Assembly (NCBI RefSeq): GCF_008704855.1
Contig: NZ_CP023691.1
Location: 4,402,001-4,466,000 of the forward strand
DNA: 64,000 bases
DNA from: Streptomyces platensis
GTDB lineage: Bacteria > Actinomycetota > Actinomycetes > Streptomycetales > Streptomycetaceae
Direction: 5' to 3'
Below the pieces are notes generated by a model that saw only the letters and a list, made by a program, of their open reading frames with translations, did not search any database and was not told the DNA's origin. Shown in pieces: positions 43,523 through 52,488 of this stretch. Positions within the stretch are counted from its first letter, which is position 1. Each line of letters begins with the position of its first letter. The translations under genes were made by a program, and so were the position numbers.

Positions 43523-44401
43523 CTACTTCTTGCTCTCGACCGCGTGCCCACCGAACTGGTTGCGCAGCGCGGCGATCATCTTCATCTGCGGGGAGTCGTC
43601 CTGACGGGACGCGAAGCGGGCGAAGAGCGAGGCCGTGATCGCGGGCAGCGGCACCGCGTTGTCGATCGCGGCCTCGACCGTCCAGCGGCCCTCACCGGAG
43701 TCGGCGGCGAAGCCGCGCAGCTTCTCCAGGTGCTCGTCGTCGTCGAGCGCGTTGACGGCCAGGTCGAGCAGCCAGGAACGGATGACCGTGCCCTCCTGCC
43801 AGGAGCGGAAGATCTCGCGGACGTCCGTGACGGAGTCGACCTTCTCCAGCAGCTCCCAGCCCTCGGCGAAGGCCTGCATCATCGCGTACTCGATGCCGTT
43901 GTGGACCATCTTCGCGAAGTGGCCGGCGCCGACCTTGCCGGCGTGCACCGAACCGAAGTCGCCCTCGGGCTTGAGCGCGTCGAAGATCGGCTGCACCTTG
44001 GCGACATCGTCCTTGTCGCCGCCGTACATCAGGGCGTAGCCGTTCTCCAGGCCCCAGACGCCGCCGGAGACACCGCAGTCGACGAAGCCGATGCCCTTGG
44101 CCTTCAGCTCCTCGGCGTGCTTCTCGTCGTCGGTCCAGCGGGAGTTGCCGCCGTCCACGACGATGTCGCCCGGCGAGAGCAGCTCGGCCAGCTCGTCGAT
44201 CGTGGACTGGGTGGCGGCACCGGCCGGCACCATGACCCAGACCACCCGCGGACCCTTGAGCTTGTCCACAAGCCCCTGGAGGCTGTTGACATCCGCCAGG
44301 TCCGGGTTGCGGTCGAATCCGATGACGGTGTGGCCGGCGCGGCGAATGCGCTCACGCATATTGCCGCCCATCTTGCCGAGACCGACGAGACCGAGCTCCA
44401 T
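43523..44401 (-). CDS. gnd: 6-phosphogluconate dehydrogenase, decarboxylating (short form)
   Basis: A 292-residue enzyme that converts 6-phosphogluconate to ribulose 5-phosphate, CO2 and reduced cofactor in the pentose phosphate route. It has the Rossmann GLVGLGKMGGNM, VVDGGNSRWTDDE, CGVSGGVWGLENGYALMYGG and the catalytic KMVHNGIEYAMMQ. It is the short class, lacking the long C-terminal domain of enteric Gnd. ATG 44401 starts MELGLVGLG; the 44419 start adds six unlikely residues. Its insertion between dnaN and recF is a Streptomyces hallmark. Confidence 0.93.
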   Translation of the reverse strand: MELGLVGLGKMGGNMRERIRRAGHTVIGFDRNPDLADVNSLQGLVDKLKGPRVVWVMVPAGAATQSTIDELAELLSPGDIVVDGGNSRWTDDEKHAEELKAKGIGFVDCGVSGGVWGLENGYALMYGGDKDDVAKVQPIFDALKPEGDFGSVHAGKVGAGHFAKMVHNGIEYAMMQAFAEGWELLEKVDSVTDVREIFRSWQEGTVIRSWLLDLAVNALDDDEHLEKLRGFAADSGEGRWTVEAAIDNAVPLPAITASLFARFASRQDDSPQMKMIAALRNQFGGHAVESKK

Positions 44402-44607
44402 CAGAGACCCTCTTTGCACGTAGACGTTGCTGGTGTACCCGGGACCGAGCCTACGCCCGCAGGTCCGCGCACACCTGTGGGCTCAGCCGCTCATCAGGGC
44501 CCGGTCCGCCGGTCGCCACAAGGCCCGTGGCCTGGGCCGTTGTGCGGTGGCGGCCTTCCGGACGGACCGGTGGGCCGCCACCCGCGTGGCCCGCGCTCTG
44601 CCGGCTG

Positions 44608-45738
44608 TCAGCCCGACAGCCGCACCGGCATGATCAGGTACTTGTACGCGTCGTCCGCCTCGGCGTCCTTGGCCGGCCGGCCGCTCAGCAGCGCGGGCTT
44701 GGTCGACGTCGTGAAGGACAGCTGCGCCACGGGGGAGTCGATGGCCGACAGGCCCTCCAGGAGGAAGCCGGGGTTGAAGGCGATCGAGATGTCGTCGCCG
44801 TCCAGATCGGCGTCGACCCTCTCCACAGCCTGTGCATCGTCGCTGGAGCCGGCCTCCAGGATCAGCACGCCCTGCTCGAAGCTCAGCCGGACCGGGGTGT
44901 TCCGCTCGGCCACCAGGGCCACACGCTTGACGGCCTCGACCAACGGGGCGGTCTCGATCACGGCGACCGAATTGAACTCGGTCGGGAAGAGCGTGCGGTA
45001 CTTCGGCAGGTCGCCTTCCAGCAGACGGGTCGTCGTCCGGCGCCCGGCACCCTCGAAACCGATCAGACCCTCGCCCTGGCCCGAGCCGGACAGCGCCAGC
45101 GTGACGGTGTCGCCGCTGCTCAGGGACTTGGCGGTGTCCAGCAGCGTCTTGGCGGGGACCAGCGCGACCGCGGAGGCGTCCGGGCTCTCCGGCTTCCACA
45201 GGAACTCGCGCACGGCGAAGCGGTAGCGGTCGGTGGAGGCCAGCGTGACCGTGTCGCCCTCGATCTCGATCCGTACGCCGGTGAGCACCGGAAGGGTGTC
45301 GTCACGGCCGGCGGCGATGGCGACCTGGGCGGCGGCAGCGGCGAAGACCTCACCGGGGACGGTGCCGGTGGCGGTGGGCATGGTCGGCAGGGACGGGTAC
45401 TCCTCCACAGGAAGGGTGTGGAGGGTGAACCGCGAGGAGCCGCAGACGACGGTGACCCGTACACCGTCGGTGGAAATCTCCACCGGGCGGTTGGGGAGAG
45501 CACGGCAGATGTCGGCGAGCAGCCGGCCGGAGACGAGGACGGTGCCCTCCTCTTCCACCTCCGCGTCCACCGAGACCCGTGCGGAGACCTCGTAGTCGAA
45601 GCCGGAGAGGCTCAGCGTGCCGTCCTCCGTCTTCAGCAGCAGGCCCGCGAGGACGGGCACCGGCGGACGGGCCGGGAGGCTCTTGGCCGCCCAGGCCACT
45701 GCCTCCGCGAGTACATCGCGCTCCACCCGGATCTTCAC
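44608..45738 (-). CDS. dnaN: DNA polymerase III beta sliding clamp
   Basis: A 376-residue clamp with the three-domain DnaN architecture. It begins VKIRVERDVLAEAVAWAAKS and ends YKYLIMPVRLSG, the conserved C-terminus lining the hydrophobic cleft. The GTG at 45738 is the family start; the longer frame to 45822 runs into oriC with Arg-rich sequence. It is the first gene leftward of oriC. Confidence 0.97.
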   Translation of the reverse strand: MKIRVERDVLAEAVAWAAKSLPARPPVPVLAGLLLKTEDGTLSLSGFDYEVSARVSVDAEVEEEGTVLVSGRLLADICRALPNRPVEISTDGVRVTVVCGSSRFTLHTLPVEEYPSLPTMPTATGTVPGEVFAAAAAQVAIAAGRDDTLPVLTGVRIEIEGDTVTLASTDRYRFAVREFLWKPESPDASAVALVPAKTLLDTAKSLSSGDTVTLALSGSGQGEGLIGFEGAGRRTTTRLLEGDLPKYRTLFPTEFNSVAVIETAPLVEAVKRVALVAERNTPVRLSFEQGVLILEAGSSDDAQAVERVDADLDGDDISIAFNPGFLLEGLSAIDSPVAQLSFTTSTKPALLSGRPAKDAEADDAYKYLIMPVRLSG

Positions 45739-45848
45739 CGGAAACCGCCTCCTGCTGTTGCTGGCTTTTCGCCCTGCTGGCCTTCGTCGTCGGCTGGGTT
45801 GCCGGAGACCAGTCTGACGCACGCCACCGGCAGTCGGTGCGGCTCGGG

Positions 45849-46510
45849 GTCAAGTCGACTCGGCCGAGGGCGGACACCCGGCGGCCAACTTGTGCACAGG
45901 CCCCGTTTCCGAACGAGTTCCCCGGTAGATATCCGTGGTCGTAGTAGTAGGGGCTGTGGAAACCGTGGACAACCGCTTTTGCGCAGGTCAACGCGGATTT
46001 TTTGTCCACCGCCCCTGTGGGTGGCGGCCGTGGATAAGCGGGCGGTTCTGTGGACCGCCGAAAGTTCTGCACACCCGATGCACAGGAGACAGGTACTTCT
46101 CCCCAGTGCCATCCCCAGCTTTACCCACGTTCCCCACAGCCCAACCGACCACCTTGGTGTGACGGCTTTCACTCGGCCCGGTGAGGGCGGGTGTCGTGTT
46201 GCCGAACAGTGGACAGCGGTGTGGAGAAGCTGGGGATTGCTGGGGACAACAGCGGCTTGCCTGTGGGCGGGCGGTGGACAAGACGGCGGCCGCCCTGTGG
46301 ACGAATCCGCTGTCCACACCCTGTGGAAGAAGGTTGGCCACAAATCCACATGCGGCTGACCTCCTCCGATGCCCCGTCAGTACACCGGCCTGTGGATCCC
46401 ACAGGGATAACTTTCCCCTCCCCAGGATGTGGACGGAAGATTCTGGCCCAATCTGTGGAGAGAGGCCGTGTCCCGCCGCGGAATCGAACACAGCAGGCGC
46501 GCTCCACAGG
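45849..46510. other. Chromosomal replication origin oriC
   Basis: The 1,020-bp dnaA-dnaN spacer is packed with DnaA-box-like 9-mers (Streptomyces consensus TTGTCCACA). Forward: 45890, 46002, 46121, 46130, 46310 (CTGTCCACA), 46334, 46342, 46500. Reverse (TGTGGACAA-type): 45955, 45964 (CGTGGACAA), 46029, 46049, 46220, 46241, 46273 (GGTGGACAA), 46296, 46322, 46391, 46428, 46454. Boxes occur in both orientations. There is no obvious AT-rich 13-mer array, as usual in Streptomyces. The spacer from 46511 to 46705 shows nothing further. Confidence 0.95.
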
Positions 46511-46705
46511 TTTGGGACGGTGTCGGGGTCTCTCGGAGTGGGGGGTTGGGGGGCTCAAAGCGGGTCCGGGAGAGGTGCGTTGCGTGATCGGACGTGCTCG
46601 ACGGGAGCGCGCAGGATGCCGCAGAGAGAAGCGGAAGGAGTGGGGAGCAGCCGGGAGAGGCCGGGCGGCCGGGGTGCTCGCCGGTCGGCGGTCCCCGTAC
46701 GACGA

Positions 46706-46738
46706 AGGGCGCTCCGGGAGCGGATCCCGGAGCGCCCT
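46706..46738 (-). terminator. dnaA terminator
   Basis: A perfect 14-bp stem, AGGGCGCTCCGGGA / TCCCGGAGCGCCCT, with loop GCGGA, lies 20 bp after the dnaA stop on its 3' side. Confidence 0.85.
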
Positions 46739-46758
46739 GGGCGTCCTGTGGGCCGGCC

Positions 46759-48654
46759 TCAGCCGTTCTTGATGCGGTTGGTCAGCTCGGTGACCTGGTT
46801 GTAGATCGAACGCCGCTCGGCCATCAGCGCGCGGATCTTGCGGTCGGCGTGCATCACGGTCGTATGGTCCCGGCCGCCGAACTGCGCGCCGATCTTCGGC
46901 AGCGAGAGATCGGTCAGCTCGCGGCACAGATACATGGCGATCTGGCGGGCGGTCACCAGGACCCGGCTGCGCGAGGAGCCGCACAGATCGTCGATGGTCA
47001 GCCCGAAGTAGTCCGCGGTGGAGGCCATGATCGCGGTCGCGGTGATCTCCGGCGCGGCATCCTCGCCGCCGGGGATCAGATCCTTCAGCACGATCTCGGT
47101 CAGCCCCAGGTCCACCGGCTGCCGGTTGAGCGAGGCGAAGGCCGTGACCCGGATCAGCGCGCCCTCCAGCTCACGGATGTTCCGCGAGATCCGGGACGCG
47201 ATGAACTCCAGCACCTCCGGCGGCGCGTTCAGCTGCTCCTGGACCGCCTTCTTGCGGAGGATCGCGATCCGGGTCTCCAGCTCGGGCGGCTGGACATCGG
47301 TGATCAGACCCCACTCGAAGCGGTTGCGCAGCCGGTCCTCCAGGGTGACCAGCTGCTTGGGCGGCCGGTCACTGGAGAGCACGATCTGCTTGTTCGCGTT
47401 GTGCAGCGTATTGAAGGTGTGGAAGAACTCCTCCTGCGTCGACTCCTTGCTCGCCAGGAACTGGATGTCGTCGACCAGCAGGATGTCCATGTCGCGGTAG
47501 CGCTTGCGGAACGCGTCCGCCTTGCCGTCGCGGATGGAGTTGATGAACTCGTTGGTGAACTCCTCCGAGCTCACATACCGCACCCGGGTGCCCGGATACA
47601 GGCTCCGCGCGTAGTGCCCGATCGCATGCAGCAGGTGGGTCTTGCCCAGCCCCGATTCCCCGTAGATGAACAGCGGGTTGTACGCCTTGGCCGGAGCCTC
47701 GGCGACGGCCACCGCGGCGGCGTGCGCGAAGCGGTTCGAGGCGCCGATGACGAAGGTGTCGAAGAGGTACTTCGGGTTCAGCCGCGCGGTCGGCTCACCC
47801 GGGCCGGTCGCCGGCGCGGGCTGCGCGGCGAGCGGACCGGGCGCACCGCTGGGCGTGGGAAGCATGGCGCCGGGGCCGGACCCGGGGTTGCCCGAGCGGC
47901 CGGTGTGCCCACCGGGCTGGTGCTCGGAGAGGTCGCGGCGCGGCTGGTCATAAGGGGAGCGCGGACCGTCGGAGTGCTGGGGCGGCCCGTTGCGGTCGGG
48001 CGCCTGCGGACGGTAGTCGTTCTGCCGCTGCTGATGCTGCGAGACATGGGACGACGGGGAGGCGTACGGGTCACGCTCGGGGAAGCCGCCGAGGTGCTGC
48101 TGCTGCCAGCCGTAGTCGTCGCGGGGACCGGGGCCGCCGCCCATCTGCGGCCAGCCGCCGGGCTCGTGCCGGGGCTGCTGGTAGTCCGGGTAGGCGGGCC
48201 GGACGCCGGGCAGGTCGTCGCCCTGGTGTCCGTAACCCTGCCGGCTGTCGTGCCGGGACTCGTGCCGGGCTTCGTAGCCGTCGTAGGCATCGTGCTGCTG
48301 AGACTGATGCGTCTGCTGGTGGTGCTGCTGGGACGACTGGTGCTGAGGCGCCGGCGGCGTGGACTGCCCCGGGGGCTCCTCGGCGGAGTCGTCCACGGTG
48401 ATCGCGATCCGGATCGGGCGGCCGCACTCGTGGCTGAGGGCCTCTCCGATCAGCGGCGCCAGCCGGCCTTCGAGAACGGTCTTGGCGTACTCATTGGGGA
48501 CAGCGAGCAACGCGGTGTCGGCGACCAGCGCCAGTGGCTGGGTGAGCTTGAGCCAGTCCTGGTCCTTGGGCTTGAGGCCGTCGGCCTCCGCACGGAGGAG
48601 ATGGTCGAGCACGCGGGGCCACACTGCGGCAAGATCGGCAGGTACATCAGCCAC
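46759..48654 (-). CDS. dnaA: Chromosomal replication initiator DnaA
   Basis: A 631-residue initiator. Domain I (1-90, VPADLAAVWPRVLDHLL) is followed by the very long Gln/His/Gly/Pro-rich domain II of streptomycetes (about 100-290), the AAA+ domain with Walker A GESGLGKTHLL (about residue 331) and Walker B ILLVDDIQFLAS (about 391), and the domain IV box-binding motif RDHTTVMHADRKI. GTG 48654 is the conserved start. A perfect DnaA box about 105 bp upstream (48760) suggests autoregulation. Confidence 0.97.
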   Translation of the reverse strand: MADVPADLAAVWPRVLDHLLRAEADGLKPKDQDWLKLTQPLALVADTALLAVPNEYAKTVLEGRLAPLIGEALSHECGRPIRIAITVDDSAEEPPGQSTPPAPQHQSSQQHHQQTHQSQQHDAYDGYEARHESRHDSRQGYGHQGDDLPGVRPAYPDYQQPRHEPGGWPQMGGGPGPRDDYGWQQQHLGGFPERDPYASPSSHVSQHQQRQNDYRPQAPDRNGPPQHSDGPRSPYDQPRRDLSEHQPGGHTGRSGNPGSGPGAMLPTPSGAPGPLAAQPAPATGPGEPTARLNPKYLFDTFVIGASNRFAHAAAVAVAEAPAKAYNPLFIYGESGLGKTHLLHAIGHYARSLYPGTRVRYVSSEEFTNEFINSIRDGKADAFRKRYRDMDILLVDDIQFLASKESTQEEFFHTFNTLHNANKQIVLSSDRPPKQLVTLEDRLRNRFEWGLITDVQPPELETRIAILRKKAVQEQLNAPPEVLEFIASRISRNIRELEGALIRVTAFASLNRQPVDLGLTEIVLKDLIPGGEDAAPEITATAIMASTADYFGLTIDDLCGSSRSRVLVTARQIAMYLCRELTDLSLPKIGAQFGGRDHTTVMHADRKIRALMAERRSIYNQVTELTNRIKNG

Positions 48655-49032
48655 AGGGCACGCTCTCTCACAGTCCCACGAATGTGTGATTCTCAGGACG
48701 GGCGGGAAGGAATCGAAGTTCAGCCACGGTAGTCAGGGCGGGCCTGGGGATTCAAGTTGTTGTCCACAGGCTGTGCATAGTGTGTCCTGGCAAGAGGTCG
48801 GCGGGCGATGCCGAGGAGCCGGTTTGACCGGATGGCGTAGCCGCGCGTACCGTGACCAGGTCGAGTTGTCGATGGCTGCTGCCGCCTGCCTCCGATGGGC
48901 AAAGATCACGCTCGAAGTGATCGTGTAGCGGTGCACTTAGGCGTTGCGAGCTACTCGTGGGCGCACGGTGACAGCCAGTTGACGCCCCACATCTGTCTCT
49001 CCTGAGACAACAAGCATTCCTGGAGCCCCCGA
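48655..49032. other. dnaA-rpmH divergent promoter region
   Basis: No gene. It contains a perfect DnaA box TTGTCCACA (48760-48768) on the dnaA side and an inverted repeat GATCAC-7-GTGATC (48904-48922) on the rpmH side. Both promoters must lie here; no sigma hexamers are assigned. Confidence 0.75.
48760..48768 (+). promoter_or_regulatory. DnaA box in the dnaA promoter region
   Basis: TTGTCCACA is the exact Streptomyces consensus. DnaA boxes upstream of dnaA mediate negative autoregulation in this genus. Confidence 0.8.
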
Positions 49033-49170
49033 GTGAGCAAGCGCACCTTCCAGCCGAACAACCGCCGTCGCGCGAAGACCCACGGTTTCCGTCTGCGCAT
49101 GCGGACCCGTGCCGGCCGCGCGATCCTCGCGTCCCGCCGTGGCAAGGGTCGCGCCCGCCTGTCGGCCTGA
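49033..49170 (+). CDS. rpmH: 50S ribosomal protein bL34
   Basis: Translation from GTG 49033 gives 45 residues, MSKRTFQPNNRRRAKTHGFR onward, with LRMRTRAGRAILASRRGKGR and the ending ARLSA; the strongly basic bL34. A GGAG ribosome site precedes the start. It heads the rightward rpmH-rnpA-yidD-yidC-jag run, opposite dnaA, as in most bacteria. Confidence 0.97.
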   Translation: MSKRTFQPNNRRRAKTHGFRLRMRTRAGRAILASRRGKGRARLSA

Positions 49171-49191
49171 GCAGCAACCTAGGTCCATGAC

Positions 49192-49650
49192 GTGCTGCCT
49201 ACCGAGTATCGGCTGAGGCGGCGCGAGGACTTTGCGACCGCGGTACGCCGGGGACGCAGGGCCGGGCGCCCGCTCCTTGTCGTTCATCTTCGCAGCGGTT
49301 CAACGGACCCGCACGGGTCGGGGGAAAGTGTTCCCCCGGCACGTGCGGGTTTCGTCGTGAGCAAGGCAGTGGGTATCGCTGTCGTGCGCAGCAAGGTCAA
49401 GCGCAGACTCCGTCATCTCGTGCGCGATCGGCTGGACCGGCTGCCCGCCGGTAGCCTGGTTGTCGTACGGGCCCTGCCCGGTGCGGGTGACGCGGATCAT
49501 GATCAGCTGGCCCGCGACCTGGACGCCGCCTTCGAGCGGCTGCTGGGAGGGGCGCCGAGAGGCTGCAATCCCCCGGGGGCTGCGACCGACAGCAGCTGCC
49601 CCGCGGGCCCCCGGAGCTCCGGACGGGACCCGGGAGGGAGCGCACAGTGA
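49192..49650 (+). CDS. rnpA: Ribonuclease P protein component
   Basis: The protein cofactor of RNase P, which trims tRNA 5' leaders. It has YRLRRREDFATAVRRGRRAG, AGFVVSKAVGIAVVRSKVKR and the RNR-like RRLRHLVRDRL helix. At 152 residues it is about 30 longer than typical: after DAAFERLLGG a Gly/Pro/Ser-rich tail (AATDSSCPAGPRSSG) runs into the yidD ribosome site. GTG 49192 gives VLPTEYRLRRRE. Its stop overlaps the yidD start. Confidence 0.92.
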   Translation: MLPTEYRLRRREDFATAVRRGRRAGRPLLVVHLRSGSTDPHGSGESVPPARAGFVVSKAVGIAVVRSKVKRRLRHLVRDRLDRLPAGSLVVVRALPGAGDADHDQLARDLDAAFERLLGGAPRGCNPPGAATDSSCPAGPRSSGRDPGGSAQ

Positions 49651-49964
49651 AGTACCCGCTGCTGCTTTTGATCAAGATTTATCAGTGGACCATCAGCCCC
49701 CTGCTGGGACCGGTCTGCAAGTACTACCCGTCGTGCTCGCACTATGGCTACACGGCCATCGACCGGCACGGCGCGGTGAAAGGGACTGCGCTGACAGCCT
49801 GGCGCATCCTGCGGTGCAATCCGTGGTCGCTCGGGGGCGTCGACCACGTCCCTCCCCGGAAGCGTCCGGTTTGGCATCAGCGGCTGAGGAGCCGCCTGGG
49901 CGGGCCCACCGTCCCTGAGCCTGTCGCCCAGCCCGAGACTCAGCCCAACGTCCAAGGAGCCTGA
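49647..49964 (+). CDS. yidD: Membrane protein insertion efficiency factor YidD
   Basis: A 105-residue protein with the full YidD signature: LLLLIKIYQWTISPLLGPVC, KYYPSCSHYGYTAIDRHG and WRILRCNPWSLGGVDHVP. It aids YidC-dependent insertion. The GTG at 49647 overlaps the rnpA stop and follows GGGAGGG. It lies 3 bp before yidC. Confidence 0.94.
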   Translation: MKYPLLLLIKIYQWTISPLLGPVCKYYPSCSHYGYTAIDRHGAVKGTALTAWRILRCNPWSLGGVDHVPPRKRPVWHQRLRSRLGGPTVPEPVAQPETQPNVQGA

Positions 49965-49967
49965 TTC

Positions 49968-51107
49968 GTGGACACGATCCTCAGTCCCCTCTATATCGCT
50001 GTTTCCTGGATCATCGTCCAGTTCCACTCGTTCTACAGCCTCATCTTTGACAAGGACAGTGGCGCGGCGTGGGGTCTGTCCATCGTCTCGCTGGTGGTGC
50101 TGATCCGTATCTGCCTGATCCCGCTCTTCGTGAAGCAGATCAAGTCGACGCGGAACATGCAGGCGCTTCAGCCGAAGATGAAGGCGATCCAGGAGCGCTA
50201 CAAGAGCGACAAGCAGCGCCAGTCCGAAGAGATGATGAAGCTCTACAAGGAGACGGGCACCAACCCGCTCTCGAGCTGTCTCCCGATTCTGGCCCAGTCG
50301 CCGTTCTTCATCTCGCTGTACCAGGTCCTGAACCACATCGCCCAGAACAAGGTGGTCGGTGTCATCGACCAGCCGCTTCTGGAGAGCGCGCAGAAGGCCC
50401 ACATCTTCGGTGCGCCGCTGGCGGCGAAGTTCATGGACAGCGCGGAGAAGATCCAGAGCCTGGGTGCTTCTGTGATCGACGTCCGCGTGGTCACGATCGT
50501 CATGATCGTTCTGATGTCGGCGTCGCAGTTCTACACGCAGCGCCAGCTGATGACCAAGAACGTCGACCTCACGGTGAAGACGCCGTTCATGCAGCAGCAG
50601 AAGATGCTGATGTACGTCTTCCCCATCATGTTCGCCGTCTTCGGCATCAACTTCCCCGTCGGTGTTCTCGTCTACTGGCTGACCACCAACGTGTGGACCA
50701 TGGGCCAGCAGATGTTCGTCATCCGTCGTAACCCGACTCCGGGCAGCAAGGCCTTCGAGGAGCGCCAGGAGCGGCTGCGGGCCGCGGGCAAGATCGTCGA
50801 GGCGCCGGCCGAGGTCGCTGCGAAGCAGGCCGCGGAGGAAGCGCGCCAGAACCGCCAGCAGCCCAAGCGTCAGACGAAGAGCAAGCGGCAGACCGGTGGT
50901 GCTCCGGCCGGCGGTGCGCAGAACCGTACGCGTGCCGGATCGGCGTCGGGTGACTCGGGCTCCGGTGAGGGTGCGGCGAAGAAGCCGTCGCTGGAGAAGA
51001 AGGACGCGCAGGACGGCAAGGGGAAGGACGGCGCCTCCGGCTCCCGCACGACCAAGTCCGGACAGCGCAAGGGCCAGCAGCGCCCCAAGCACCCGACCAA
51101 GAAGTAA
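49968..51107 (+). CDS. yidC: Membrane protein insertase YidC
   Basis: A 379-residue Oxa1/YidC/Alb3 insertase of the Gram-positive type, without the large periplasmic domain. About five membrane helices are visible (LYIAVSWIIVQFHSFYSLIF; SIVSLVVLIRICLIPLFV; MLMYVFPIMFAVFGINFPVG), plus a cytoplasmic loop with MQALQPKMKAIQERYKSDKQ. A conserved Arg lies in helix 2. The C-terminal 110 residues are a basic, Lys/Gln/Ser-rich ribosome-binding-type tail. Confidence 0.95.
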   Translation: MDTILSPLYIAVSWIIVQFHSFYSLIFDKDSGAAWGLSIVSLVVLIRICLIPLFVKQIKSTRNMQALQPKMKAIQERYKSDKQRQSEEMMKLYKETGTNPLSSCLPILAQSPFFISLYQVLNHIAQNKVVGVIDQPLLESAQKAHIFGAPLAAKFMDSAEKIQSLGASVIDVRVVTIVMIVLMSASQFYTQRQLMTKNVDLTVKTPFMQQQKMLMYVFPIMFAVFGINFPVGVLVYWLTTNVWTMGQQMFVIRRNPTPGSKAFEERQERLRAAGKIVEAPAEVAAKQAAEEARQNRQQPKRQTKSKRQTGGAPAGGAQNRTRAGSASGDSGSGEGAAKKPSLEKKDAQDGKGKDGASGSRTTKSGQRKGQQRPKHPTKK

Positions 51108-51121
51108 GAAGGAGTCCTTTC

Positions 51122-51628
51122 GTGACGGACACGACCCCTGCCACCAAGGGCACCGACACCCTGACCCGCCTGGAGCAGGAAGGCGAGATCGCGGCCGACT
51201 ACCTCGAGGGTCTGCTGGACATCGCCGACCTCGACGGTGACATCGACATGGATGTCGAGGCCGACCGTGCCGCGGTGTCGATCATCAGCGACTCGACCAG
51301 CCGTGATCTCCAGAAGCTGGTGGGCCGCGATGGTGAGGTGCTGGAGGCTCTGCAGGAGCTGACCCGGCTGGCCGTTCACCGTGAAACCGGTGACCGCAGC
51401 CGTCTGATGCTGGACATCGCCGGCTTCCGGGCGCGTAAGCGTGAGGAGCTCTCGGAGATCGGCGCGAAGGCGGCGGAGGAGGCGAAGGGCACCGGGCAGC
51501 CGGTGAAGCTCGACCCGATGACGCCCTTCGAGCGCAAGGTCGTCCACGACGCGGTGGCGGCGGCCGGGCTTCGGAGCGAGTCCGAGGGCGAGGAGCCGCA
51601 GCGTCGAGTGGTCGTCCTCCCGGCCTGA
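51122..51628 (+). CDS. jag: Jag / KhpB-type KH-R3H RNA-binding protein
   Basis: A 168-residue protein following yidC, as is usual. It has a KH-like region (LVGRDGEVLEALQELTRLAV, including the GxxG-type loop) and a C-terminal R3H domain (FRARKREELSEIGAKAAEEA; LDPMTPFERKVVHDAVAAAG). KhpB proteins bind RNA and affect cell elongation. The N-terminal Jag domain is reduced. A strong terminator follows. Confidence 0.9.
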   Translation: MTDTTPATKGTDTLTRLEQEGEIAADYLEGLLDIADLDGDIDMDVEADRAAVSIISDSTSRDLQKLVGRDGEVLEALQELTRLAVHRETGDRSRLMLDIAGFRARKREELSEIGAKAAEEAKGTGQPVKLDPMTPFERKVVHDAVAAAGLRSESEGEEPQRRVVVLPA

Positions 51629-51650
51629 CCGCTCAGCGCTCCCGTTTTTC

Positions 51651-51682
51651 TTTGGCCCCGTCTGCTCGCAGGCGGGGCCAAA
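51651..51682 (+). terminator. Terminator after jag
   Basis: TTTGGCCCCG and CGGGGCCAAA enclose an inner CTGC/GCAG stem. It ends the rpmH-jag run. Confidence 0.88.
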
Positions 51683-51762
51683 AGTTGTCAGCGTTCTGTG
51701 TTATCCCGGGGCGTAACCCGGGTTCCCGGCAGAAGTAGCAGTCCAGAGGAAGGGCGGTTCCC

Positions 51763-52488
51763 GTGACGGAGGAAGCAGCGGAGCTCCCTCCTGCGCCGAA
51801 GGCGGCGGAGGAGGTATTCGGTGAGCGCTTTGCGGAAGCCGTGCGGTACGGCGAACTGCTCGCCGACGCCGGGGTGAGGCGGGGGCTCATCGGCCCGCGT
51901 GAGGTGCCGCGGCTGTGGGAGCGGCATCTGTTGAACTGTGCGGTGCTCTCCGAGGTGGTGCCCGAAGGCGTCTCGGTCTGCGATGTGGGCTCGGGTGCCG
52001 GACTGCCTGGTATCCCGCTGGCGCTGGTCCGCCCGGATCTGAAGATCACGCTGCTGGAGCCGCTGCTGCGGCGTACGAACTTCCTTCAGGAGGTCGTCGA
52101 GCTGCTCGGGCTGGACCATGTCACGGTCGTGCGCGGGAGGGCCGAAGAGGTGATGGGCAAGCTGCCTCAGGTGCATGTGGTGACGGCGCGTGCCGTTGCT
52201 CCACTTGACCGGCTGGCCGGCTGGGGCGTGCCGCTGCTCCGTCCCTACGGCGAGATGCTGGCGCTCAAGGGCGATACCGCTGAGGAGGAGCTCAAGGCGG
52301 CTCGGGCGGCGCTGAGCAAGCTCGGCGTGGTGGAGACCTCGGTGGTGCATGTGGGCGAGGGTGTGGTGGATCCGCCGTCGACCGTGGTGCGCGTCGAGGT
52401 GGGCGAGAGCCCCGGCGGTGTGCGGTTTGCGGCCAAGCGGGCGAAGGCGGCGCGCGTGAGCCGTGCGTCGAGGGGGCGCCGGCGCTGA
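51763..52488 (+). CDS. rsmG: 16S rRNA (guanine(527)-N7)-methyltransferase RsmG
   Basis: A 241-residue SAM-dependent methyltransferase (GidB) that modifies G527 of 16S rRNA; loss gives low-level streptomycin resistance and antibiotic overproduction in Streptomyces. It has CDVGSGAGLPGIPLALVRPD (SAM loop), ITLLEPLLRRTNFLQEVVE and VVTARAVAPLDRLAGW. The C-terminus is a basic tail. It lies after the jag terminator and before parAB. Confidence 0.94.
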   Translation: MTEEAAELPPAPKAAEEVFGERFAEAVRYGELLADAGVRRGLIGPREVPRLWERHLLNCAVLSEVVPEGVSVCDVGSGAGLPGIPLALVRPDLKITLLEPLLRRTNFLQEVVELLGLDHVTVVRGRAEEVMGKLPQVHVVTARAVAPLDRLAGWGVPLLRPYGEMLALKGDTAEEELKAARAALSKLGVVETSVVHVGEGVVDPPSTVVRVEVGESPGGVRFAAKRAKAARVSRASRGRRR

